From NCBI GenBank assembly GCA_964035795.1, contig OZ038321.1, positions 24,609,986 through 24,673,985 on the forward strand: a stretch of DNA of 64,000 nucleotides, in the 5' to 3' direction. The first letter of the stretch is position 1; the number at the start of each line of letters is the position of its first letter. The position numbers were made by a program, and so were the translations under genes. This document shows, in pieces, positions 31,301 through 44,500 of this stretch. The notes under the pieces are model-generated. The model was not told the DNA's origin and did no database searches. It saw only the letters and a program-made list of their open reading frames with translations. This DNA comes from Pterobdella sp. o SKG-2022. Lineage: Eukaryota; Annelida; Clitellata; Hirudinida; Piscicolidae.

Positions 31301-34300
31301 GGGGAGTGCAGGTAACGTCAACTGAGCAGTACCCTGGCTTGTGGCCTGCACGACAACGCAGGGGATTTGTGCACAGGGGTATTAAGGTGGGTGGGTTGAA
31401 GTTTGATAATAACAATAATAATAAATAAAATTTAACTTAATTATATCGTAACTACAACCTATTTATTCAGCAATCCTTTGACTCTCATCCACTATATATC
31501 TGTTACATGAACATCATCACAACTACAGGTGCTTCCCAGGCAGGTATGTGATTTATACACCACAAATGTTTGGCTTGATGAGTATCTGGGAGGGATGGAG
31601 AAGTTCTTGAAGAATATTCTGGGAGGCAACCTTTTCCTCTCCATCCTTTTCAACCCTGTCAGTTATATTCCCACCGAAAACTTTCTGTTGATATATATGA
31701 TGATAATTTTTTGCATATTCTGTAGAAACATTGACATAGTTTTATCTTATGATACTTGTGGTTCAAAATGCAAAGAGCATCAGAATTCATATTATTTTTG
31801 TTCTAACGATTTTTATCATCATAAGTTTAGGTCTGTTCTTAAGCAAACCTCATTTAAAAAGGCACAAACCTTAACTACCTCCAACCATCCTCATTATCAT
31901 CATCATTCATCGTCTTTATAGTCTCACCTTGATTGAGTTGCACATTATTAAACCCACCAAACTCCAACAGATGACCATATTCATGACTCACCAATCAAAC
32001 TACGCTGGGGACAGACTTGCCTTGATAACCTTTGAGAACGTCTTTTCATTCATATCATGTTGGACCAACCTGCGCCTCAAGACCCTACCGCCTTTGCAGA
32101 TGGCAGAGGAGTACTTCAGGGACCATCCTTCAGAAGTCGATCCTCTGTGGATGGTTGGGCGTGTGATGATTTTCAATGTTTTATTTTGATCTTTTTTATA
32201 TCAGTTAGTTTTGGTTATCAATATTTAAAATCATGTTTATTGCCTCACCCTTTGCTAAGAAAGATGGGTTATAAACCAAATGATGAGGATGATGATCTCA
32301 TTTTATCAAGATAAATATTCAATAATTCTTTAAAATCTACTTCATATATCTTTTCTGTAGAACCCATGCAGCAGCAAGAGACACAAGGAGATATGGGCTG
32401 CTCACAAGAGCTGTCAACAACTGCCAGGGCTTGTGGTGCTCGGACCACAGAAGACCGGTCTCTATTCATATTTTTAATGCATGATTAAGTTAACTGTATT
32501 GGCTTATTTAGTTAATTATTATGAAGTTGATGGGCACATTTAGTTTTTTTGTGCATTAGGAGTAGCACCTTGTGACGTTCCTAATGGCGCCAATCAGAGG
32601 TGGTCTGTAGAAGTTATAATGGCAGCTCGAATAGCCGATTTTTATATTTAAAAACTAGATAGTTCAGTTAAAAATGTCAAAATATTATTATATGAAATGA
32701 ACCCTTGGTAAAAGAAAATGCGCTATAAAAAGGATTTGATGGATTGATTGATTGATTGATTGGATTCTGCAATTCTATTTTGAAATTCGATAACTTAGTA
32801 CAATAACATACAAGAACTACTTCTTTTTGGGATGATTTCGAATTTTTTGTTTTCCATAGAAAAAAAAATATAATTTGATTAATATTAAAAAATGTAACAA
32901 TAAAAAAAAGAAAAAGATAAGCACTTTCTGGTTTCAATTGTGGTGATTCGGAAGTGCCAATAAAGCAGAAAATGAAGACAATAAAGTTGTTTAAATTTTA
33001 TCTAAATTTAACATTTGGTGGTTCAACATTTTTAATTTGAAGTTTTATCTTTATATTTTTTGTTAACTATTACAGATTTAAATATTTTTATACATTCATA
33101 AGATCAACTCAGTTTTCTAAATGTCATTTATATCAGTGGGACTTACATACATAAATACTTGTTAAATACCCCTATAGCTCAATGGTTGAGCATTAGACTA
33201 ATTATCTAAAGTTACCGGGTTCGATCCCTCGTGGGCTGACAATTAGCACCTGTTCCACAGCGTTTTTTTGCTACATTAAATTTGTGCTTTGATCTATAAA
33301 GAAAAGCGCTTTATAAATAACGCATTACATTACATACGTGGAAAAAACTAAAATAGTTGGTTAAAACAAAATTAAAAATATATCAACCACATAAAAACCA
33401 TGATGATAATCACCACCAGGCACAACAGCCCTGCACTTGTTCTTGAGCATGCATCCAGGCCTCAGGAGCAGCGTGCCTAACAATCTGACGTTTGAAGAGG
33501 TGCAGTTTTTCAATGATAAGAACTACTTCAAGGGAATCGATTGGTTTGTTGATGCTAATAATACTACTACTGCCGAATAAGAATGATTATAACAATCGAA
33601 TAATAATGTTTTGAGATAATAATACCGGTAGTATTGTTATTTTTTTTATAATATCTATAATACAGTGTCTTATGAAAAGCTTCGTGACACTTGGATAAAA
33701 AATCAAAAATAATTTTCATAATGGATATTTATTAAATTCACAAAATACTTGCATTCTATATAAAGCGTCAAGCTTTCATGAGTGCATACAAGTCCACACA
33801 GCTCTTGTACATCATCTCAAAGGTACATGAAGCAGTTCCCACCAGTCACGCATTCCAACAGCAGTAACAATGAAGATGGCGAGATTGATATTCAGGTGGT
33901 TACATTTGGTATCCATTATTTGTACAACTGTCTTGTTTATTCTATGTTTTAATTTAGTATTTATTCTCAGTCAAACATTCATTCTTAAACTTCTTTTTTT
34001 AAAATTCACATTTCTACTTTTATAATACTTTTCACATCACATGCCGCCTGTATAATATGAAGAAATAGATTATATATTCAACCATCATGAACCACAACTA
34101 TATTCCCAACCACCTCAACAGGACCAGGCAAATGTGATGCTGTTTGAGAAAAGTGCCACCTACTTTGCAGATGATAAAGTTCCCAAAAGGATGTTTCATC
34201 TGCTTCCAGGTGTGCGAGTCATCATCATCATTCTCGACCCTTCTTTACGGGCCTACTCGTGGTACCAGGTGTTGCGTTGTTTTGTGTTTGGCTTTAACCT

Positions 34301-35539
34301 TGCTGTTTATAGGCAGTTTATTAGTTGGTTGGTTGCTAAGTCAGTTGATTGTTTTGTTAATTTATTGGTTGTTTGTTGGTTAGTTAGTTAGTAAATACCA
34401 CTAAATACTATATATATAATGTCATTTGAAATATTTTATAACAATGTATAAATACCACCATCACCCAAAACCACACGGACTTCCAGCACATGGTAGCACA
34501 CGGGGACCCAGTAGCATTGAAGTACACCTTCCATCAAGTCGTCACCGCAAACTCTACCTTCCCTCTCGAAGTATTGAGACTGCAACAGAGGTGCTTGGAT
34601 CCAGGCAAGTACTCTGTGCATATTAAGAGATGGCTGCGGTACATCCCTCGAAATCAGGTGTGTGGGCGTTTTTTGGAAGGGAGATTACTATTAAATCAAT
34701 CTGGTAAATTAATTGGCTTGTTTTAAAGCAAGATCTGCCATCATTATTGGATATGAAATTATTGAACTTAAATTCAAATTAAGCCCTGATTTGTGGTTTT
34801 TGCAAAAATTATGTCATTAATGAGTTGGTAGATTTTTTGAAAGGTATTCACTTGATACGATGCAACAAATAACAATAGCTGCGATGCGATTCGATCGTTT
34901 ATAAAACACACATACGCATTATAATCTCACGAACCTGCAGGTGTTAATATTGGACGGCGATGCGTTGAAGGAGGATGCGGTGAAAGTGATGCACCAGACT
35001 CAAAAGTTCCTGCAGCTTCGACCTTCCATCAATTACCGATCTATTATCAAGTTGGTTAATAATAATAATAAGAAATATTAATAAAATGATTATAATGGTT
35101 ATTTCGATAAAAATGATCAAATATTAATGAAAGTTTGTGTTAAGAACATAAAACTCACCTGCCTGTCGCTATTATTTTTGTTGGTTTTATCATTAAAATT
35201 TATTTATATAATCGTTTTTCAAACTTTCGCATTGATACTTATAAAAAAGCTACGATCACTCTAACTAGCTTCTAAATAAACCTTTCAAAATCTGCAATTA
35301 ACAGATACAACAAGAAAAAAGGCTTTTATTGCATAAAAAAGAGAGGAGGAAAGACTCATTGCTTGGGGAGGGGCAAAGGGAGGGACTATCCGCCCATGCT
35401 TAACGGCACCAAACTCTTTCTTTCCAACTACTTCCATTCATCAAACCAAGCCCTCAAATCTTTGTTAATAAAACTCAATTATTCTCTACCTCAGTGGTTA
35501 AGTCAAGAGTTAGCCTCGGTTGAGTACCCGTTAGCATAA
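28305..35539 (+). CDS. NDST: Heparan sulfate N-deacetylase/N-sulfotransferase
   Basis: Golgi enzyme that removes acetyl groups from GlcNAc in the heparan chain and then N-sulfates it using PAPS. Exons: 28305-29282, 29510-29636, 30572-30684, 31201-31386, 31529-31657, 31971-32153, 32361-32457, 33420-33543, 33823-33895, 34122-34268, 34487-34657, 34941-35050, 35305-35539; 890 aa, as long as vertebrate NDSTs (about 880). A type II signal anchor follows a short cytoplasmic tail ([20 protein letters not shown]). The deacetylase part includes [27 protein letters not shown] and FMTHQSNY. The sulfotransferase part starts with the PAPS-binding loop GPQKTGTTAL (catalytic Lys about residue 601) and has FEEVQFF and RAYSWYQ. 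The Cys pair of the substrate-side loop is kept ([15 protein letters not shown]). A second Met at codon 7 could also serve as start. It cannot be assigned to one vertebrate paralogue. Confidence 0.97.
29637..30571. other. NDST intron 2
   Basis: AT-rich 0.9-kb intron with no recognisable feature. Confidence 0.6.
32699..32762 (+). repeat. LINE/SINE 3' tail with (TTGA)n
   Basis: In NDST intron 7: ACCCTTGGTAAAAGAAAATG then CGCTATAAAAAGGATTTGAT and a (TTGA)n run. The same tail ends the plus-strand LINE relic at 48797-48850. It is probably a heavily 5'-truncated insertion of that LINE, or a SINE that borrows its 3' end. Confidence 0.7.
33168..33335 (+). mobile_element. tRNA-derived SINE, copy 1
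   Basis: In NDST intron 7. The head has an A box and D-arm TAGCTCAATGGTTGAGC, an anticodon arm TTAGA-CTAATTA-TCTAA (anticodon AAT, suggesting tRNA-Ile ancestry) and a B box GGTTCGATCCC. The acceptor ends do not pair, so it is not a working tRNA gene. The tail runs through GCTTTGATCTATAAAGAAAA to AAGCGCTTTATAAATAACGC and an ATTACATTACAT end. A reversed copy is at 26285-26442. Confidence 0.75.
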
Positions 35540-37449
35540 TCTGTATGAGTTTATTTGAATCGTAATACTCGTAATGCTCAAGACAGAGCTTATTTGCACA
35601 GGCTCAGGAATGACACCACTTTGATTATGCATTGTTCATAGTTGTATATAGATTTTGAGTTTATAGTAGAACCATGTATATATCAATTGTATTGTGAAGT
35701 ATTATCCCAATTAGTCATGCAAAACTTCTTATTTATTCGTGCTTGTTTTTCTTCGTTCTACAGTGAAATCTTAATGAACACATGTTTTCAAGTGCCATGT
35801 TTTTTCAAAGTCTACTCTTACCTTTTAAAGCCATTTTATTCAATAATGAATTTAAAATATTTTTATCAGTATTAAAGCCAACAATTTTATATATAAATTT
35901 GAAAGAAATTTGACACCGCTTTTTTCAAAGGGTACTATTAATATTTTTTCGAACCCAGGCAACAAAGACTGATATGGGCACTTCTCAGGTTCCCATCAAA
36001 ATCTTCCACTTTTTGAGAGCTTTGCTACTTTCATAGTGTTAGCCCACAGACTTTTCGGGGTCTATACCAGTCTTGGTATCGGCGCAGACGAAGAAATAAG
36101 ATTTGTGACGAAAATGAATGTGACAGAAAGGGTCTGAGTGGCATAAAGGCAAGGTTTTGTTAAGTTATGAGAGGGTAAACGGAAGTTGAGAATGCATGTT
36201 GAATAACGTTTTGGAATGTCTTCAAACGGGGATAGAACATAGTCAGGCCATTCGTATGTTTTTTGCAGGCTAGAGCCATCGTTTCGCTTGTCTGCAGCGC
36301 CATCGTAATTAATTGTCGGAGATTTTTGCAGCTATTCCTAAATTTTCAGAGGTTTCAGGCATATGTTCGTTAAACAACAGTTGATAGATTTGCTACTTAG
36401 TCAACGTGAGATAAAAGTGGTCAAGCCTGTTTACGATTGCTCTTTGAGATGTTATTATCCTTCATTTGATCCATTTTTTCCAGTTCTTATGTTTAAATTC
36501 CATGTAAATACCAGGATTAGTTAAAGACGTTTAATCAATGATGTAAATAAGCAGAAATGTGCGATAATTGCTATTTACAGTTGAGTAAATGTTGGCTTCA
36601 TTAGGTGTTTCTCCCTTTAAGTGATGTTCAAAACAAATATTGTGTTCTATCAAGTCTCTCTGGTCCTTGAAAAACCTTTAAAAAATTCTTGCTGAAACTT
36701 AAGCCTTGGTAATTGGTTTTTTTCATAAATCTTTTCAATTTTAATTCAAGGGTTTCTCAATTAGTTTCCAAATATTTGCCATTTTGAATACGTGTAAATG
36801 AAGTTCATTAATAATTTCCTTATTTGAGAGTTTTAATAAATTTCCTTTTACTTCTCACAGTCCACGCCACTGGTTCCATTAGCATTAAAACGCAAGGTGT
36901 TCCCTTCCATCCGTAATTTTCATAATGATTTTTTTCTTATTTATCCAATCATTTTTGTTTTTCACCATTACTGTATCTTTTTCATGTATTCATCTATTCT
37001 ACAAATACATTCTCCTTCTTTAATTTATATCTAACCCACCTCTTCTAACCCTATCTTTTCACTTCGCATTTAATTATATGTTCCATTGTCTTCATTCCCC
37101 CCATGACATGCGCATTTCCTCGCTTTTCCCACTAACACCCCAAATATCCAATTTTCTTTAGCCTTTCTCATACCACGTCTTTTATAAAGTTTTCAAAACA
37201 TTTTCGTCTTCTTAATTTTTACATTTCTTTTACTCACTTGTCTCATATATTCCATTTCCTTGTTTACAGCTTCTGTTGATACCTTTTCACACATCTGTCA
37301 ATATCTGATCCATATTTTTTGTCTTCACACAAACCTCTTCCATTTCCATTGCTCTCTTTTTTTGTGCTGTTACTATTTCTTTACTTAATCTATCTTCTCT
37401 GACGTTATAATGTATGATAACCTAACATTTTTCTCATCATCATCTTTCT
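35540..37449. other. Spacer downstream of NDST
   Basis: NDST 3' UTR followed by spacer. A somewhat GC-richer stretch at about 35950-36320 may be an old repeat, but I could not place it. No gene seen. Confidence 0.4.
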
Positions 37450-37880
37450 GTTTAGAGTCCATGTTTCTTCAGCAGGGTTAGGGCTTTTTTGAAAACAGTT
37501 CTCTTCCACTTAAGGCGGTCGTATGAGTCAATGTTCTTTTTTTTTCAACTTTTTCAGCCTTCCAGCAAAATCTTTTGAAAACTTGCACATGTTTTCATTT
37601 TTATTCGACCTTTTTGGAGACTGTTTTGTCTTTCTAGTTTTTGCTTGAAGTTTGCCATGGGTTGCTGGATAGGTTAATTGTGTGGTAGTGAGTGGTTTCG
37701 TGCGTTTTTCTAGTTTTTTGAGTATTTTGAATGCTTGCCACATTACATTGGGATAAGAAAAGATATCTTCAGCAACACGACAATAACTATTAATAAAAAA
37801 CTTCAAAAACTTGGTTAAGATTACTTGAAAATGATTAGAACCTAGAGTAATATAGTTAAACTTTTGAACGAACATTTTAA
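37450..37880 (-). mobile_element. Probable LINE relic
   Basis: The minus strand reads NVMWQAFKILKKLEKRTKPL, then FSKDFAGRLKKL. This resembles the linker between endonuclease and reverse transcriptase in LINE ORF2 proteins (W-x-LKKL..P..FA..F). No catalytic motif is present. Confidence 0.4.
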
Positions 37881-38597
37881 AATTCTATTCCACAACAGAG
37901 ATTTATTGCAAATATAAAGTATAATGTTGAAAAGTTTCATTTTTGTATGATAAATTAATCGTTCTGTTTATTGAATTAAACTTTTGAAACATCAAATTAT
38001 GGGTTTCCCATTGAATCTTTCAGCCTTTTCCTATTCAAAACATCCTAAATTAATAATTCATAGCTACAATAAAAATTGTTAGTCTTCAAAAAATTTTTTC
38101 GTATTATTTATTTATTAAATAAACTAACATAAACTTTTTGGTAATTAACTAGTATTTTTCAATTTTTAAAACTTACAGTTTAAAAAATAACCATTTTTAA
38201 CTTCTCACGTCTATTTTTGAAACCATTTTTGAGAGATGATAAACCCTATTCGAGATATGATATAGTACCTAATTACTAAGTACTTGTATCAGTTTAAACT
38301 TCAGATGATCACACGAAAAACCCAACAAGAATATTGCCACAAACCACCCACTGTCTTATCCATGCCACAATTAATGAAAATAAACAACTTATATGATTAA
38401 TGTTCAGTAATTGAATTTTTCAATTTAATTTTGGGTCCAAAGTTAATGACGAAGGAAAATCACACACATCACACGCAAAATAGTTATATATAAACGGTTT
38501 GTTAAGATTTTTTCCAAGTTACCAGCGGGGGAGATAGCTGGAAGTCTTGTTGGAAAAACTTCAATTTTGATGAAACAGACCACTCGAATTCTAAAAC
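37881..38597. other. Spacer upstream of ADAMTS
   Basis: AT-rich, presumably the ADAMTS promoter and 5' UTR. No specific site recognised. Confidence 0.4.
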
Positions 38598-41500
38598 ATG
38601 ACCCAAAAACGAAGCTCAGTTTTTAATTCGATAATCGCGTTCTCTATAAAAGATGTCACAATCAATATAATGATCGCTTTATTTCTTATTTTGATCTTAC
38701 CTTCGTCTTACGCTGAAACCTCACCAAAGGTAACTGTTTAATTATTTCTTTTGTATAGATATATAACTGTCGATGGTAAATGTTTTAAATAAGATTTTGT
38801 TCAATAAGCTCCGATATAACTACACAGTTTCAAAAACATTGATACATTCAGATGTTAAACATTTTAGCACCATTATTTCTATTAAATGTTGGGTGTTGTA
38901 GGATTACTTACGAAAACTTCATAAACTGTAAGATTATTTGGTGGTTATATACTCGAGATGTTTTTTTGTATAGTTATTTAAGTATGGTTCTTAGCGTCTT
39001 CAAATCCTTTGAAATTAGAATGATGTATCATGCTGTTTTTACTTTATATATTTGTTTGAGAAATTTTGAATTGTGCTTTTAATTTTTAAAAAGATTTTTG
39101 TCATTTTTTATTGAATTAAATTAATATTTTATATTGAATTTAATTTAAATTTATATGATTTATTTCTTTTAAAAGTTTTCTCTAATTGGTTGTTAAATTA
39201 AATTTCAATGCTTTAATTTGATAGTAAGATTGATATGGAAAAGTTATTCCTATTTCAACACCGGTTAAATCTCATTATAAAACAATAACAAATTCTCATT
39301 TAGAAATCGTCTCCACATACTAACATTTTTTTTGATGTTCTCATTTTGAGTTTGTTTTTCTTAAATAGTTTATATGATTTTGAAAAAAAAAATAGGAAAC
39401 AATATCATTATTTAAAAATTGAAAAAAATCATAAAAAACATCATTATGTAGAACTTGGAGTTTCTAAAAATTGAAATGAAAATTAATTTTATTTGTTAAT
39501 ATAATCATTTTAAAAAACCACACTGTTTTAAATCTTTACGAAAATCCAATCAAAATTCATCGAAGTATATCCACTTGAAACGATATTAATAATCAAATAA
39601 ATCATAACATATGGTTACAATGAAACAGTTAAATTTTTAAAAGTGAATTCTTTCATAAATTAATGGCGCTTTGTTTTTTGTGAACTCTAAATGACAGAGC
39701 CTTGTTTTAATTACAGAATCAAACGAAGTTTACTCCAACTCAATCTTCTGGTGACTTTAATTGTTTTCATCATTATGTTTTATTACCATTCATATTCTAT
39801 ATAGGAACAGCTTACAAATAGCCCTATTTCAGAGCGCTTGTAACAGGTGAAATAACTAACAGAGGGTGTCGTATAGATTTTTGAGTGTTTGATAAAGTTT
39901 TGATTTTAAATAAGGAATGCAGGTTACCGGTAACAATCCTTATAGCGTGAGGCTTGGAAGAAAATATATAACGTTTATCGACGGGTTATGCTTGTATTAA
40001 CTCTGCAACACTATTTTAACTGGAGCACTGCAAACAACAATTAAATAATGAAGTCTGATTAACTTTTTAGAGTACTTTTTAATAATTCTATATTCTAAAA
40101 TGTATTGTCATGTTTGAAAACCTACCCAATGAATGGTCCAACCCAGGATCAAATCTTGTTCAACGTTTTCCCCTTCTTCTATATGGGTTGACTAGTGGGC
40201 CTATAATGCTTTTCGTTTCTAGTGGTACGTAAGTTTATAAAAATCTTTGAGTTTCTTATAAATAATGTAGGTTCTTTACTACAATGAGGTTGTGGATTAG
40301 ACCGAAGCATTTCTCTGACAAAGTATCTCTCTACTGACATCGCTAAAACTCAAAATCGAATATATATTTTAGTGAGAAACAAATTTAGATAAATGGCGTA
40401 GTATAGCCTGAAACAATGTTATGGGAAACAAGCCCAAGAAATTAACTAAGTTCACTAAGTATTCCATAAAAAAGCTTACATTATCAAGTGATCTGTTATA
40501 TAATTGAATAAAATTAACGTGAAACACACAAGACATTATTCTAAAAACGTGCCATCTTGATAAAAAATCAGTGCCTCTACATCCAAATAAACTTATTTTA
40601 CTCTAAATTATAGGTCAATTGTCACCAATAAATGTGATTTGTTTTATGTCTAACGGACAGAAAGTGCTGGGCTAAGCCTAAGTCAATTCCCAGCCTCAAT
40701 ATGTTTTATTAGCTATATTCTCGTTATAAGAACACCTTCTTAACACTTCCAGCAAAAACTTCCAAAGCATACAGTCATCGACACAAGGTTATGGTAGTGT
40801 TGTTGTTGGTGGATGATGAGACGTTCAGGTTCCATGGCAGAGAGAACATGGAATTGTATGGCCTAACTCTTATGTCTCTGGTCGGTAGTTTTGCTGAGTT
40901 CCACCAGTTTCAATTTAATATTAAGTTTTATACTTGTATATTTATCTACTCATTCGTTCCTTCATCTCTTCACCCATTAATCAATACATCGATCAATCTA
41001 CCTATCAATGAATCTATTCACCTATTCATCTTCTGATACATGCATCTTTCAAAGGTAGATGAAGCTTTCCATCACCCATCGTTGGGAGTCATTATAGAGA
41101 TATGGTTGCGTACAGTCCACTATCTTACCCCTGAACAGGTTGCAAATTATTATCATTAGAAATTTAACATTTATTATTTTGCAGACTAAGTTTTGAGTTG
41201 GAATTATGTTTTTTCAAACATAAAATAAATTATTCAACATAAAACAATTTTTCATTGTATATTAACGAAGGTTTTCACAATTTTAACTTATATTTTTGTG
41301 TAGTTGAAAAAATTTCTTGAAAAAATATTTCTAATTTTACCAATTTATATTTATCCTCAGTCTTCAAAAATTCACTTCCAAAAAGATCTATCAAAAACTT
41401 TGAATAGTTTTTGTGAAGTGGCCCAATCAGTGAAGCAGAAGTATTACTACAAGGATCGGATTGACGCTTTTGTGCTGCTAACAAGAAGAAACTTTGGACC

Positions 41501-44500
41501 TTCTGGTTGGATATGCACTTGTAATGTTGAAGCTTTTGATGTTGTGCTTAAAAAAAGCCGTGTTCAGTTTTAGATAAACTAAAATTTGATAAATGAGTTT
41601 CATTTTCTGAATTTAAGTGCCATTTGTGACACACATCATTCAAAAAAAGTTCATTCAAAAAACCTCTTTGATCTTAAATTCATTCATACTAAATTGAAAT
41701 GAATATAAAATTCTCATAAAAAATCTAATAATAGCTCGATACAATTATTTTAAGGTAATTAACTGTAAATTTACTCACTTCTATTCTACATTGGAAGGTC
41801 TAATCACCATGACAGGATATGCTCCTGTGGGAAGTGTTTGTTCACCAGGTAAGAACTGTTTAATGGTTCAAGATAAGGGATTTTCATCGGCATATGTGAT
41901 TGCCCACGAGCTTGGACACACGTTAGTGATGACTCAATATTTTCATTCAAATTCATGTTTCAGGCAATTGGTTGATAATGATTTTAAACACTAGTCACGA
42001 AATCATTATTAAAACAGCATGAAAATTAATCATTAAACGAATACTAAAAATAATCATATGTACTGATTCTTTAAACGATAAAACCTAAGCATAATAATAA
42101 ACCAACGCAGTCTAGGGATGAATCATGACGGAGAGAAGAACAAATGCCGGAGGTGGGGTAATGGTATTATGACTGAAAGGGTCCTCTCAAACTTCTACAA
42201 CCACTTTTGGTCAATTTGCAGCAGAAACAGTCTTGCTGAGACTCTTGTGTACGGTTTTGTAGTATTGTGTGGATGTATTGTTTTTTAACAAAACATCAAA
42301 TGTGGGAAATTTATTTATATTAAATTTGTACATTTATTGAAAAACCAAAGCTAGAATTTTTGATAAGTATAATCTTACCATAAAACGTTAAGCTTATATA
42401 TGTGTCAGTCGCTCCAAACAGGGATTTTAGTAGAACATTAAATTTTTTTTGTTTTTAATTTTAGTTCAGACTAATATTGAAATGACTTTAAAATTCATAA
42501 GCAGGGTTACTAAAAAAAATTTTTTGTTTCAAAAATCTTGTTATTAAAAATCTACTAAGCACCATAGTTACGTTTAACCTGAGGGTTTAAGATATGAGAT
42601 TGTGAAAACGTTATTTGTTGTCTTCCTTTATCGAAAGATCATCGCCTCTAAAAACAGCCCATAACAAACCCACAATAATACACAATATAATGCATATAAT
42701 ATACAAAATAGATTATTTAATTACACAGTGAAGCCACTTGCTTGGATGAAAGTCCCGATTCTGGTTCAGTACATGCTAAAACCTTCAAGAACTACACATA
42801 CGCTTATGCAATCAAATGGAATCATCACCAACAATGCAGACAGACGTTTGGGAGTGGATTTTGGGGGTGTCCACATGTATGTGTTGTTAGGTGTCATGTC
42901 TTTTGAGTTAATGGCTTGTAGCTGATGTTTGCAGGCGTTGTAGTGAATGTATTTATAAGTGGTGAATATTTTTTAATTAATTTTGATATATAATGTTAAA
43001 AATAAGTATTAAATATGTTTTTTTAGTTATAATGAGTTTAAACTCTCAAACAAATGATCAATCTCTCTTAAAGTTCAACAAACATAGCTTGATAACTACT
43101 TAGTTTAAATATAAAACTTGCGGATTTTAGAAATGGATTTTTTATGAATCTTTTAATAAAGGAATGTGGATAGATAAACATTTCTATAGTTTAAACAAAA
43201 ATCCCAAACAAACCACAATGCTCCTTCATCACATTACTGGTATATGCTCTTCTAATAACACTAGTTAACCAAACTTCATATAGAATATGTTTAAAATTAT
43301 TTTTTTCAAAATTTTTCGAAGATTCTAGAAGAGCATATGTGTCAAAGTCTATCCTGCAAGAACTACGACAGTTACTCAGGCGGTTGTGTCACCAAGGACT
43401 TTCCTGCCTTGCCTGAAACAGTCTGCGGATCTGCTAAAGTAGTGTATCTTTTAGCTTTGTGTAGTAATTATCATTAATAATTATAATCTGTATTCGTATC
43501 ATCATCATCGTTTTACGTCCGTTTCCAGGCTATAATGGTTTGGACAGTCATTGATATATACTTTTTAAATGTATTGTTATCGTTTTTTATCATTTTTCGC
43601 TATTGAGGTTTGAACATATATTGTTTAACTAACTTTTATAAAATATGCAGAAGTAAATGTTGGTATTGCTTGTTGTTTACACCAATTATTTTATATAACA
43701 ACATAATAATCTTCTTTAGCCAAAGTAAATACTGAAAATTATTTGAACACTAAAGGTAATTTTATAAAGTACAAAGTAACCTTATTGAAAAAAATATTAT
43801 TTAATAATGTTACTTTGTTAACGAAAAGCTTTTTACTTAATAAAATTACCTTTAGTGTTCAAATAATTTTCAGTATAACAACATTGTTGAAATACATTTT
43901 TAATTTATAATTACAAAAACTAATAACTTCGAGTGTTTTAAAATCAAATTATTCTTATATAAAGATATAAAACTGGAAATAAATCAAAATGACATGTTTA
44001 TTAAAACGCTAAATCACCAAGCTCAATGCTTTGAACTCCAGCCTGGATGACGTATTTGGCGTCTGAATTACTTTGCTAGTGCAATAAATATATCATCATT
44101 ATTTAATTATACTTCATGAGATATACATAACATCAACAGTGGTGTAAGGATATAAAATGTTCGAGAATAACCAACAAGAGGGAGGTGGTAGAATGGTCTG
44201 GGTGGCAAGCGTGGAGTCCCTGCTCCCGAACCTGTGGAGTGGGTTTCCAAAAGAGAGGCAGAAATTGCACTAAAACTGGGTGAGTATTTCAGGGAATTGG
44301 ATTATAGTTTTTTAGGGTTTTTTTAAATTTTTTTGCCAATGTTTTTATTAAAATTTTATCTATTTTGTAACGAAAAACATCAAACAAGAAGAATTTTTAA
44401 TACATTTATTGAGAATCAAAAGCTATAATTTTCGATAAGTTTAGCCCTATCATAAACGCTTTTCGCTAACGTTTTATGATAAGGCTAAACTTATAGAAAA

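Noticed and set aside
33168..33240. tRNA-Ile gene
   Set aside because: A and B boxes and the anticodon arm are present, but the acceptor ends and T stem do not pair and the SINE tail follows directly.
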